A program made the position numbers and the translations under genes. A DNA stretch of 64,000 nucleotides, from contig CAISYC010000045.1 in NCBI GenBank assembly GCA_903889565.1, positions 1 through 64,000 on the forward strand, written 5' to 3'. This DNA comes from an uncultured beta proteobacterium. GTDB taxonomy: Bacteria; Pseudomonadota; Gammaproteobacteria; Burkholderiales; SG8-41. Positions within the stretch are counted from its first letter, which is position 1, and each line of letters begins with the position of its first letter. Of this stretch, positions 1-8,089 are shown piece after piece. The notes below the pieces were generated by a model that saw only the letters and a program-made list of their open reading frames with translations, had not been told where the DNA came from and made no database searches.

Positions 1-252
1 CACCGAACCGCCGGAAATGCGACCCGCCGTGGTGACCGTAAGGCCGACGCCCGCGCTGCCGAGTGTGGCATCGGTGGTGGCTTTTTCAGCGACGGTGGTT
101 TTGAAACCGCTCGCCGCCAGCACCAGTTCCGAAACACGCGCGCGGATGGTGTAGTCCTGGTATGCCGGCAACGCGACCGCCGCCAGAATACCGATGATCG
201 CCACCACGATCATCAATTCGATCAGGGTAAAACCCCGTTGGATACGCTTCAT
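1..252 (-). CDS. pilA: Type IV major pilin, N-terminal part (cut by window edge)
   Basis: This is the start of a type IV pilin; 84 codons are present before the left edge. The leader MKRIQRG is followed by [20 protein letters not shown], so the prepilin peptidase site falls between Gly7 and Phe8, and mature position +5 is the conserved Glu. This hydrophobic helix forms the pilus core and anchors the subunit in the inner membrane before assembly. A strong Shine-Dalgarno (AAGGAG, 259-264) sits six bases before the ATG. The gene is read in the same direction as the glycan operon ending about 290 bases upstream, so it is a plausible glycosylation target (inference). A minor pilin is possible but less likely. 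Confidence 0.93.
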   Translation of the reverse strand, partial: MKRIQRGFTLIELMIVVAIIGILAAVALPAYQDYTIRARVSELVLAASGFKTTVAEKATTDATLGSAGVGLTVTTAGRISGGSV

Positions 253-313
253 CAATTTCTCCTTAAAAATGACAAGCACCTATAACCGGTTATTGCGCTT
301 GCAAAGTCGATTG

Positions 314-329
314 AGCAATTCCTGTACCA
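314..329 (-). promoter_or_regulatory. Sigma-54 (-24/-12) promoter of pilA
   Basis: Read on the minus strand the site is TGGTACAGGAATTGCT. It matches the sigma-54 consensus TGGCACR-N4-TTGCW in all key positions, including the GG and GC dinucleotides at the right spacing. Transcription would start near 303, giving an untranslated leader of about 50 bases before pilA. Sigma-54 control with the PilR/PilS activator pair is the known arrangement for pilA in many proteobacteria. The region from 330 to 480 would hold the activator sites, but I could not identify one with confidence. Confidence 0.8.
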
Positions 330-484
330 CCCGTATTCGGCCCGGTTCCAGGATGAAATTTCACCTCTGCGCCAGCGGTTAAAACAGGATTTTTCGATTT
401 TACGTGATTTTTTTGGGTTTTTTCACATTGTGAAATAAATCCGCTGTCGCTATCTGGCGCTGCCACGCTCGAACCTTCTGATCT

Positions 485-501
485 ACGGCAGGAACTGCCG
501 T
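485..501 (-). terminator. Short hairpin after the glycan operon, possible weak terminator
   Basis: A perfect 7-bp stem (ACGGCAG / CTGCCGT) with a 3-base loop lies about 45 bases beyond the stop codon of the last gene of the operon. No T-tract follows it on the minus strand, so it is at best a weak terminator or an RNA-stabilising hairpin. The rest of 253-543 holds only the pilA leader and promoter. Confidence 0.25.
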
Positions 502-543
502 AAAACGTCAGGCCACTGCCGGCAATGCCGCTGTTCAGCCAGC

Positions 544-1320
544 TTATTCGATAACAACCGCCACCGAGGTGTGCGAAGACGCAAAACCAATGTAACGATA
601 GCGCACACCGTGCGCCGCGACGTATTCCTGAAATGCCTTGTATTCGTGTTGCTGCCACGACGGGTAAGCGAGGTATTCATCGAAAACAATCACGCTGCCC
701 CTGACGAGACGCGGTGCGATCAGTTCGAACACCGTGCGCGTCGATGCATAAATATCGCAATCGATATGAACGAGTCGCAGGGGTTCCGCATGCCCGGCGA
801 GAAATTCAGGGAGCGTCTGCTCAAACCACCCTTTATAAATCCGTATATTCGATTCGGTGAATTGCGGAACGCTGCCGTCAAGCGAAAAACGTCCCTGCTT
901 CTGAAAATAAGTCCAGTCCTTCGGCAAACCTTCGAACGAATCGAATCCGTGTACCGGCTGGACGGTGCGTTTCGCCAGAAACCGCAATGACTCGCCACGA
1001 AAAACACCGAACTCGAGAATCAGGCCCTCGACCGTACACGCATCCAACGCAAATGCCAGCAGTTCCGCCCGGCGCACCAGATTGCTGGCATTCATCATGT
1101 GCGCAACCATGTAGTCAGCCGCTTCGGCAGCCGCCTTCATGCGCGCAACCATCTCGTAGTCGACGATTGCGGGATGCGCCAACGGCTCGCGCAAAAACGC
1201 CGCCAGCGCCGCGCGCACCGCATCCTGCGTCATGCCGCCATCCGCGCCGGCGTCACCCTCCATCGCATCCTGCCGCCCGCGCGGCGATTGCCAGAACCGG
1301 CTGAAAAAATGTCCAAGCAT
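544..1320 (-). CDS. TylF/MycF-type SAM-dependent methyltransferase
   Basis: The 258-residue protein resembles macrocin O-methyltransferase (TylF) family enzymes, which methylate sugar hydroxyls. The SAM-binding segment reads GLILEFGVFRGESLRFLA, followed by VHGFDSFEGLP, and later VHIDCDIYASTRTVFE and VIVFDEYL, whose acidic residues correspond to metal-binding positions in this family. I chose the ATG at 1320 because longer starts would run through the upstream gene and because it begins MLGHFFSRFW, like its neighbours. A GGAAG ribosome site precedes it. It is the last gene of the glycan operon and probably caps or modifies a glycan made by the upstream transferases (inference). Confidence 0.8.
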   Translation of the reverse strand: MLGHFFSRFWQSPRGRQDAMEGDAGADGGMTQDAVRAALAAFLREPLAHPAIVDYEMVARMKAAAEAADYMVAHMMNASNLVRRAELLAFALDACTVEGLILEFGVFRGESLRFLAKRTVQPVHGFDSFEGLPKDWTYFQKQGRFSLDGSVPQFTESNIRIYKGWFEQTLPEFLAGHAEPLRLVHIDCDIYASTRTVFELIAPRLVRGSVIVFDEYLAYPSWQQHEYKAFQEYVAAHGVRYRYIGFASSHTSVAVVIE

Positions 1321-1343
1321 GATCTTCCGTTCGATTGAAATTA

Positions 1344-2885
1344 TCAGTTCGTGGCGCCGGCGATCCGCGCAGACAACTGCGACAAGAGCTTCTGCATGAC
1401 ATCGGACCAGTCGCCGAGCCGCGCCTGCCGCACCATGCGCACCGATGGATACCACGGCATCCTATCGCCGCAGCCGAGATAACGCCACTCGGGACATGCC
1501 GGAACCAGCACGAGCACGTCCTTGCCGAGCGCACCGGCGAGATGGACCACCGAACCGCAGACGCAGATCACAAGATCGAGCGCGCCGATCAAGGCGGCGC
1601 TTTCGTTGCAATCATCGATCGCCGCCTGCCAATGGGAAATGCGCACACCGGCAGGCGTCGCCAGCGCCGCGATTTCATCGTTGCCGCCGCCGTGCTGCAG
1701 GCTGACGAATCGCACACCCGGCAATTGCAGCAACGGCAGCCACAACTCCAGCGCCACCGAGCGAAAGGATTGGCGGGTGCGCGGGACGCCACCGCGCCAG
1801 GCGATGCCGACCTTCAGACCCGGCCCGAGTGCCGCCAGTACGGCGGCCCAGTGCGCAACGCGCGACGCGTCCGCCTGCAAATAACCGGCGGCCGGCGGAA
1901 ACTGCGCACGATCATTGCGAAAAAGCCCGGGCAGACTGCCGAGATGAATGTGCGCGGCTGACGCCGGCGACACCGCCGCCCACGGGCGATCCAGCGCGGG
2001 TTGCTGCGGGTGGAAACGCAGCGCCGGAAACGATCGGGCGAATAAATCAAGCAATCGCGGCTCGCACTCCACATCGCAACTCGCCACGCGCGCCGCCGCC
2101 TCGGACAAACAGGAGGCAAACATGATCTGGTCGCCGAGGCCCTGCTCGGCGTAGATTTTCAACGTCAGCGCCGGCGCCGGCGCGCCGTCCCAGCGCGGCA
2201 GCCGGCGATCCTGCCGAAAATGCGTGTCGTGGCAGCGCAGACGCCATTCGTATTCCTGCCAGCCGCGCGCATACTGTTCCTGCCGCAACAACAACTGCGC
2301 ATTGAGCGCATGCGCCTCCGCGCAATCGGGCGCGATCGCCAGTGCGCGCTGCAGACAGGCGGATGCCGCCGAGGCGTCGCCCAGATCGCACTGCACCAGC
2401 GCCATATTCACCAGCGCATCGACATGCCGCGGATCGGCAAGCAGGGCGCGCTCCAGCATGTTCTTCGCCTCCGGCAGACGCCCGGCATCATGCAGGCAAA
2501 GCCCGTAATTGGCGAGCACTGTGGCATTGCCCGGCGCGAGTTCCAGTGCCGCCCGGAAAAAATGTTCGGCCTGCGGCCACGCCGCTTGCAACCACGCCAC
2601 GTTGGCCTGCGCGTTGATAACTTCGACCGCGTCGCATCGATGATGCGCCGCGCGCGCCAGCATCCCCGCGGCCGCTTCGAGCCGGCCTTCATTGGCGTAA
2701 ATCACGCCAAGACGAAACAGCACATCGGCATTCCCGGGTTCCTTTTGATAGAGCGATTCGCACAGGGGGCGGGCCTCGGCGTAGCGCCCGGCCAGGAAAT
2801 GCGCCGCCGCGGCGTCGCGCAAGGCAACCTGGCCGCCCGGAATTTCCGGCCGGCGCCGCAGCGTCTTGAACAGGCGACCTAGCAT
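1344..2885 (-). CDS. TPR protein with GT-B glycosyltransferase-like C-terminus (paralog 1 of 5)
   Basis: The 513-residue protein has tetratricopeptide repeats from about residue 25 to 200 and a glycosyltransferase-like domain from about 240 to 505. Family landmarks are EQGLGDQIMFASC (247-259), GIAWRGG (360-366), VHLAGALG (447-454) and MPWYPS (476-481). Such proteins resemble bacterial relatives of GT9/GT41 transferases; acceptor and donor are unknown. The position usually held by Asp in SVD-(N/T)-xxxHLAG is Cys here (CVCGSVVHLAG). The ATG at 2885 overlaps the stop of the upstream paralog by seven bases, which suggests translational coupling. It begins MLGRLFKTLRRR, a basic amphipathic start shared across the operon. 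Confidence 0.78.
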   Translation of the reverse strand: MLGRLFKTLRRRPEIPGGQVALRDAAAAHFLAGRYAEARPLCESLYQKEPGNADVLFRLGVIYANEGRLEAAAGMLARAAHHRCDAVEVINAQANVAWLQAAWPQAEHFFRAALELAPGNATVLANYGLCLHDAGRLPEAKNMLERALLADPRHVDALVNMALVQCDLGDASAASACLQRALAIAPDCAEAHALNAQLLLRQEQYARGWQEYEWRLRCHDTHFRQDRRLPRWDGAPAPALTLKIYAEQGLGDQIMFASCLSEAAARVASCDVECEPRLLDLFARSFPALRFHPQQPALDRPWAAVSPASAAHIHLGSLPGLFRNDRAQFPPAAGYLQADASRVAHWAAVLAALGPGLKVGIAWRGGVPRTRQSFRSVALELWLPLLQLPGVRFVSLQHGGGNDEIAALATPAGVRISHWQAAIDDCNESAALIGALDLVICVCGSVVHLAGALGKDVLVLVPACPEWRYLGCGDRMPWYPSVRMVRQARLGDWSDVMQKLLSQLSARIAGATN

Positions 2886-4570
2886 GGCAGCGGCCGGAAC
2901 TTCGCGAGTTCGCCCGCGATCGCGGCAACGACACCGGCCCAATCGCCCTCTTGCTGCTGGCGGAACATGCGCACAGCGGGATACCACGGCATCGAATCGC
3001 CGGCGGCGAGATAGCGCCACTCGGCGACCGCCGGCACCATGACCCAGGCCTCGCGGCCCAGCGCGCCGCTTAAATGCACATTCGCGCTGCAGACGGTAAT
3101 GATGAGATCCAGCGCGCTCACCAGCGCGGCGGTTTCATCAAGATCGGCGACGGCTTCCGGCCAATGTTCGAGCCGCACATCGGATCCGCGTTTCAGCGTG
3201 TTCAATTCTTCCGGCGTCGCATCATGCTGCAGGCTGATGAAGTGAACGGCGGGCAGTTGCAATACGTTCAGCAACGCGGACAATTCAAGCGAGCGCAGAT
3301 TGCGTCGCGTCGACATCATGCCGCCGCGCCAGGCGATGCCGACCTTGAGCCGGCCCGCGCAGGCCTGCAGTTTCGACCGCCAAAACGCCACCCGCGCGGG
3401 ATCGGCCCGCAGATATCCCGTGTGCGCCGGAAAATCCTCGCGGCGGCGCCGGAAGTGGCCGGGCAGGCTGCCGGCGGCGACCTGATAATCGACAGCAACC
3501 GGCAACAGCTGGTCGCCGCCTCCTGCGGCCTGTTCCGATCCGTGCACCACGGCATCCGGAAACGATCGCTGGAACAATACCGCCAATCGCGGCGAACAGT
3601 CGATGACGCAGCAACGCGCATGTTTCAGCACCTCGGGCAGACACGAGGCGAACATGATTTCGTCGCCCAACCCTTGCTCGCCGTAGACCAGCAGGGTTTT
3701 GCCGGCGAGGGTCTCACCGCGCCATTCCGGAAACGCATACGGGCGCTGCAGATAGTTGCTGCGCGTATGTTTGCGCGCCTCGTAGTCTGGCCACGCCTCG
3801 GCATAACGTTCGATTTTCAGCAGGGCCAGCGCGCGATTGAGACGCGCCTCGGTCAACGCAGGATTGGTCACGAGCAGCCGGTCGCACAACGCGATCACTT
3901 CCTCGATGCGGCCGCGATGCGCAAGCAGCGAACAATAATTGCACTGAATGAGCGGATCATCGCCGCCAAGCCGCAGCGCCGTTTCGAGATGGCGGGCGCC
4001 CCGTTCGGCTTCACCGAGATCGCGCAACAAAACGAATCCCAGATTGCTCTGGAAGTGCGCGTTGTCCGGCCGGATGCCGACCGCGCGTTCGAGGCTGGCT
4101 GCTGCGCGCACCGCATCGCCGAGTTCCAGCAAACAGGCGCCGAGCAGATTGTGCGCATCGGCATGATCGGGGCGACGACGGATTGCGTCGCCGATATGTA
4201 CGACAGCCCGGGCCGGATCGCCCCGGCGCTGCGCCAACAATCCGAGCTGGTAATGCGGCTCGGCGTCATCGTCGCGAAAATGCGCCGCCATCTGGAAACA
4301 ATCGGCGGCGTCTTCATACTGCTGCAGCTTCATGTGAGCGATGCCGAGCGCGCAATAAGCGCCGGCATCGTCGTGTTTGCAATCGATCGCCGCGCGAAAA
4401 CATTCGATTGCCGCAGCATAATCGCGCGCCGCGAGTGCGCGCTGGCCGCGGACGGCGGCGTCCTCATGCGCGCTGTCCGCGGCCAGCGCTGCCGCATCGC
4501 CGCCCGCCGGCGCCTCGCCGGCCGGTGCGACGCGCTCAAAGCGCGCCCTGATTCTGCTGAAAAGTTTCAT
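2879..4570 (-). CDS. TPR protein with GT-B glycosyltransferase-like C-terminus (paralog 2 of 5)
   Basis: This 563-residue paralog carries about six TPR units (roughly residues 36-265) and then the same C-terminal transferase-like domain. Landmarks are GEQGLGDEIMFASC (297-310), GIAWRGG (411-417), TVCSANVHLSG (492-502) and MPWYPA (527-532). Like paralog 1 it has Cys where paralogs 3 and 4 have Asp in the HLAG-region motif, so the two may share a specificity. The start MKLFSRIRARFERV is again short, basic and amphipathic. No signal peptide or transmembrane segment is visible, so a cytoplasmic or membrane-peripheral location is likely. Confidence 0.78.
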   Translation of the reverse strand: MKLFSRIRARFERVAPAGEAPAGGDAAALAADSAHEDAAVRGQRALAARDYAAAIECFRAAIDCKHDDAGAYCALGIAHMKLQQYEDAADCFQMAAHFRDDDAEPHYQLGLLAQRRGDPARAVVHIGDAIRRRPDHADAHNLLGACLLELGDAVRAAASLERAVGIRPDNAHFQSNLGFVLLRDLGEAERGARHLETALRLGGDDPLIQCNYCSLLAHRGRIEEVIALCDRLLVTNPALTEARLNRALALLKIERYAEAWPDYEARKHTRSNYLQRPYAFPEWRGETLAGKTLLVYGEQGLGDEIMFASCLPEVLKHARCCVIDCSPRLAVLFQRSFPDAVVHGSEQAAGGGDQLLPVAVDYQVAAGSLPGHFRRRREDFPAHTGYLRADPARVAFWRSKLQACAGRLKVGIAWRGGMMSTRRNLRSLELSALLNVLQLPAVHFISLQHDATPEELNTLKRGSDVRLEHWPEAVADLDETAALVSALDLIITVCSANVHLSGALGREAWVMVPAVAEWRYLAAGDSMPWYPAVRMFRQQQEGDWAGVVAAIAGELAKFRPLPC

Positions 4571-4621
4571 GCCGGATTCACATTGCGGACGGATACGCGG
4601 CGCAATGCAGGAGTCGGCTGC

Positions 4622-6373
4622 TCATGCCGTAAAAGCCGCCAGCTCGCCGGCAACGCGTTCGATCACCGGGCGCCAATCGCGCGGTGCCGGCTGGCGGAAC
4701 AAACGCGCCGACGGATACCAGGGCGTCGTCTCGTCATCGCGGCCATAACGCCACTCGGCGCTGAAGGGCAGCAGTATCCACACCGGTTTGCCCAGCGCAC
4801 CGGCCAGATGCGCCACCGTATTGTCGACGGTGATCACCAGGTCGAGGGCGGCGATCAGCGCCGCCAGTTCATCGATGTCGCCTCCGGCGTCGTTCATCAC
4901 CTGCCGCACGCGCAGACCGCTGTTCTGCTCCAGCGCGCAAAGTTCCTGCGCCGGATTGCCGGCTTGCAGACTGATCCAGGCCGCCGTCGCCGTTCGTAAT
5001 ACCGGCGCCAGATCGGCCAGCGCGAGCGAGCGCAGGTACTGCCGGTTGCGCAGCGTGCCGCCGCGCCAGGCAATGCCGACGAGAACGCCGTTGTCCATTG
5101 CGCATTGCGCGCGCCACGCCGCAACCTTCGACGCGTCGGCGCGCAGATAACCCGCCGTAGTCGCAAAAGAATCGCGCGATGGCCTGAAATGCAGCGGCAG
5201 CGAACCAATTGAAATTTCGCAGTCCGGCCGCCGCCCGCGGGCACCGAGGCCGCTGTCGCGGGACAACACGGTCGCCTGCGGAAATGCGCGCGCCAGTAAC
5301 GGCAGCAAACGCGGCTCTCCCTGAATCACGACATGACCCGCCAGCGCCAGCACATCGGGCAGGCAGGAGGCGAACATGATTTCATCGCCGAGCCCCTGCT
5401 CCGACAACACCGCGATCGTCCTGCCAGCGAGCGCGTCGCCGCGCCATAGCGGCGCGCCCGCGCTGCGCGCACGCGTGCCGGTGCCCTCGAACCGCCGTTC
5501 GTAGGCGGGCCAGCCCGCGGCAAAGTCGCCGCGCGCAAGCAGCGTTTGCGCACGATTGCTTGAAGCATCACCGAAGTCGGGCCAGCGCGCGATTACCGCG
5601 TCATACGCTGCGATTGCCTCATCGAACCGGCCGAGATCGCGCAGGGCGTGCCCAATACCGGTCATGCTTGCCGGCGTATCCGCCTGCAGTTCCAGCGCGC
5701 GGCGGAAACCTGCCAGCGCCGCGTCGGCGTCACCGACCTCGAGTTGCAGCAATGCGAAATTATGATGCGCGTGCGCCGAATCCGGCGCAGCCGCAAGCAA
5801 GCTGGCGAATTCGCGGCCGGCCTCGTCATACCTGCCGCGCCTGAATTCGACAAACGCCAGCTGCTGCAAGGCCGCGAGATCGGCGGGCGCGATGGCGAGT
5901 GCGCGGCGATACGCGTCGGCGGCGGCGGCAAGGTCCCCCTGCGCCTTGAGCGCGTTGCCGAGACACAGCCACGCCCCGGCGCAATCCGGATCGATCTGCA
6001 GTGCTTCGCGGCAGGTTGCAGCCGCATCTGCCGCCTGTTGCAATTGCAACAGAATTCTCGCGAGCAGGACACGCGCCGCCGCGAGCTCCGGCGCAAAATG
6101 CACGGCGAGCCGGCAACTGTCGAGCGCGTCTTCGATGCGCTCCGCCGACAGCGCCAATTCGGCCAAGGCCAGATGCGCCGCAACGCAATCGTGCTGAAGC
6201 TCCAGCACCGCTCTGAAGCCGTCTGCCGCCTGCTCGACGGCACCGGCCGCAAACTGCCGGCGCGCGGCCTCTAGCCGTTGCTGAATTTCTGTCGGGTCCA
6301 CCGCCACGACGACGGTCGTCGCCGCCGCGGGCGGTTTTTCAGAGCCCAGTCTGGACAGCCATTGTCGCAACAT
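4622..6373 (-). CDS. TPR protein with GT-B glycosyltransferase-like C-terminus (paralog 3 of 5)
   Basis: The 583-residue protein has TPR units from about residue 33 to 290. The transferase-like domain shows EQGLGDEIMFASC (325-337), GIAWRGG (433-439), VDNTVAHLAG (516-525) and PWYPS (551-555). It keeps the Asp in the VDNT motif typical of the wider family. I placed the start at the ATG at 6373 because it gives MLRQWLSRLG, matching the N-termini of neighbouring proteins. An in-frame ATG 14 codons upstream (6415, MKHRLAF) and a longer reading frame starting at 6454 also exist. The ribosome site is weak. Confidence 0.75.
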   Translation of the reverse strand: MLRQWLSRLGSEKPPAAATTVVVAVDPTEIQQRLEAARRQFAAGAVEQAADGFRAVLELQHDCVAAHLALAELALSAERIEDALDSCRLAVHFAPELAAARVLLARILLQLQQAADAAATCREALQIDPDCAGAWLCLGNALKAQGDLAAAADAYRRALAIAPADLAALQQLAFVEFRRGRYDEAGREFASLLAAAPDSAHAHHNFALLQLEVGDADAALAGFRRALELQADTPASMTGIGHALRDLGRFDEAIAAYDAVIARWPDFGDASSNRAQTLLARGDFAAGWPAYERRFEGTGTRARSAGAPLWRGDALAGRTIAVLSEQGLGDEIMFASCLPDVLALAGHVVIQGEPRLLPLLARAFPQATVLSRDSGLGARGRRPDCEISIGSLPLHFRPSRDSFATTAGYLRADASKVAAWRAQCAMDNGVLVGIAWRGGTLRNRQYLRSLALADLAPVLRTATAAWISLQAGNPAQELCALEQNSGLRVRQVMNDAGGDIDELAALIAALDLVITVDNTVAHLAGALGKPVWILLPFSAEWRYGRDDETTPWYPSARLFRQPAPRDWRPVIERVAGELAAFTA

Positions 6374-6469
6374 GCGGAAATTTTCCCAAGGCGGTTCAAA
6401 TGCAAGCCGGTGTTTCATGTTTGCACAGCACGGGGGTGGCCGCAAGCAGATCACCCGTGGAGGCGCGAT

Positions 6470-8077
6470 TCAATCGTCGCGCATGCACCCCGGCGCCGAC
6501 GCCGCAATGCGCGCGACCTCAGCCGCCGGACGCGCGCTTGCGAACAACTGCAACAAGCCGCCATCCGGCGCGACGCAATTCGACGGCAACGGCGCAAGTT
6601 CGCGTCGAGCCTCGTCAATTGCGCGGCAAAGGTAGCCGAGGGGACGCAATAGTTCATCCACGCGCCCTGCGGCGGCCGCGTCCGGCATATCGATCAGCAG
6701 ATCAGGCTGGGATGCAGCCAGCGCCTGCGCCATGCCGCGCAGGACGGCGCTCGCGTCATTGCCGCAACCGATGTGCATCGCGGCAACTGCGTCGACCGCT
6801 GCCGCGCGTAGGGCGTCGTCGATGCGCATGCATTGCACCGCTCGCGTTGCATTCAGATCGGTTTCGCCGACCAAGGGCGGCATGTGATTGTCCGATGGCA
6901 AACTGAACCGCGCATCCCCGGAAAAATCCGCAGCCGCCGCGGCGACGATGTCAATGTTCGTCGCCTCGTTTTCCATAAAATTGATGCGCGCGCGCGCGAG
7001 GTTCCCGGCCGGCGATTCAATAAATATTATTTTTGCCGCCGGTGCAATCCGTGCAGCCAGCAGTGCGTAGAACCCGTTGCCGCCGCCGGCATCGACCACA
7101 GCGCCGCCAGCGCCGGCGACCGCCTGCCACAGGGCGGCGGCAAACGGCCGGTATTCGCCGCTCCACGCAAGCTGCGCGCAAATCGCGTCGTCGTTTTCGG
7201 TAAACAGGCGCAGTGTGCCGCCTTCGTATTCGTTGACTTCGACCACGCCGTGATACGGCATCTGTGCCGACAATGCGGCGCAATCGGCGGCGCCGACCAG
7301 TCCCTGCTGGCGGCAGAACGCCTGCAGTTCGGCGGCACGCGCATTGCGCAAAGCGCGCAACTGCGGCGCATCCGCAGCAAGGCCGCGGCGCTCGCACTCG
7401 TCCGACTGGCGTTTGCGCACCGCGCGGCCCCATTCCTCTGCGCTGGCCGCGCGCGGACCGCCCGAGCGGCGGGCGTGACGGTTGATGAAAAATTCGCGCG
7501 CAACCTTGACGCCGCGATGCGCGGCCCACAGGCGCAGGTAATAGTCGAAGTCTTCGCCGGCGTCCATCGTCTCGTCAAAGGGCACCGACTGCGCCACCGC
7601 CGTGCGCACGAAATGCCCCATCTGCAGCGTCAGGAAAGGATCGAACAGCAACAAGTCGTCGATCGAACCCATGCTGATGATTTGCGGTATGCGCAAATGC
7701 GGACGCGTCGCCTCCGGTGAAAGGCCAAGGATCATGCCCCACACCGCATCGTGATCGGCAATATAGGGCGCGACGGCGGCAAACGCGCCCTCCACCAACA
7801 GGTCATCGGCATCGAGGAAAAACAGCCAGTCGGCAGCAGCAGCGGCCGCGCGCTCGACGCCGAGGTTGCGCGCGCGACTGCGGCCGAGTTCGCCGCGGCC
7901 ATCATCGATCGCAATGAATTCGAGTGCGGCAAACGGTCCGTGACTATGGCGCCACGCGGCCTCGACCGAAGCGCGGCATTGCGCATAAAGTTCGGCATGC
8001 CCGGGCCCCACTGGCGTCACCACGGCCAGCTGCAACGTTGGCGCCGCGCGCAGCCAACGCGCCAACCGCTCAAACAC
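6470..8077 (-). CDS. Fusion of GT2-family glycosyltransferase and FkbM-like methyltransferase
   Basis: Residues 14-240 are a GT-A family 2 transferase: LAVVTPVGPGHAELY at the start, IDDGRGELGRSRARNLG, the metal-binding DADD at 89-92 and the catalytic-type ED at 175-176. From about residue 285 a second domain has a SAM-binding motif VVDAGGGNGFYALLAARI (327-344) and an FkbM-like acidic strand IIFIESPAGNL. One polypeptide may therefore add a sugar and methylate it. The start is a GTG at 8077, 12 bases after the upstream stop, giving MFERLARWLR, another amphipathic N-terminus. A glycine-rich AGGGNG replaces the more usual GxxxG loop. Confidence 0.8.
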   Translation of the reverse strand: MFERLARWLRAAPTLQLAVVTPVGPGHAELYAQCRASVEAAWRHSHGPFAALEFIAIDDGRGELGRSRARNLGVERAAAAAADWLFFLDADDLLVEGAFAAVAPYIADHDAVWGMILGLSPEATRPHLRIPQIISMGSIDDLLLFDPFLTLQMGHFVRTAVAQSVPFDETMDAGEDFDYYLRLWAAHRGVKVAREFFINRHARRSGGPRAASAEEWGRAVRKRQSDECERRGLAADAPQLRALRNARAAELQAFCRQQGLVGAADCAALSAQMPYHGVVEVNEYEGGTLRLFTENDDAICAQLAWSGEYRPFAAALWQAVAGAGGAVVDAGGGNGFYALLAARIAPAAKIIFIESPAGNLARARINFMENEATNIDIVAAAAADFSGDARFSLPSDNHMPPLVGETDLNATRAVQCMRIDDALRAAAVDAVAAMHIGCGNDASAVLRGMAQALAASQPDLLIDMPDAAAAGRVDELLRPLGYLCRAIDEARRELAPLPSNCVAPDGGLLQLFASARPAAEVARIAASAPGCMRDD

Positions 8078-8089
8078 GCCTGACCCGTT

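Noticed and set aside
3074-4999. A 641-codon open frame on the plus strand
   Set aside because: It lies antisense to two well-supported TPR-transferase genes and lacks any recognisable protein pattern; GC-rich third positions keep the opposite frame open.
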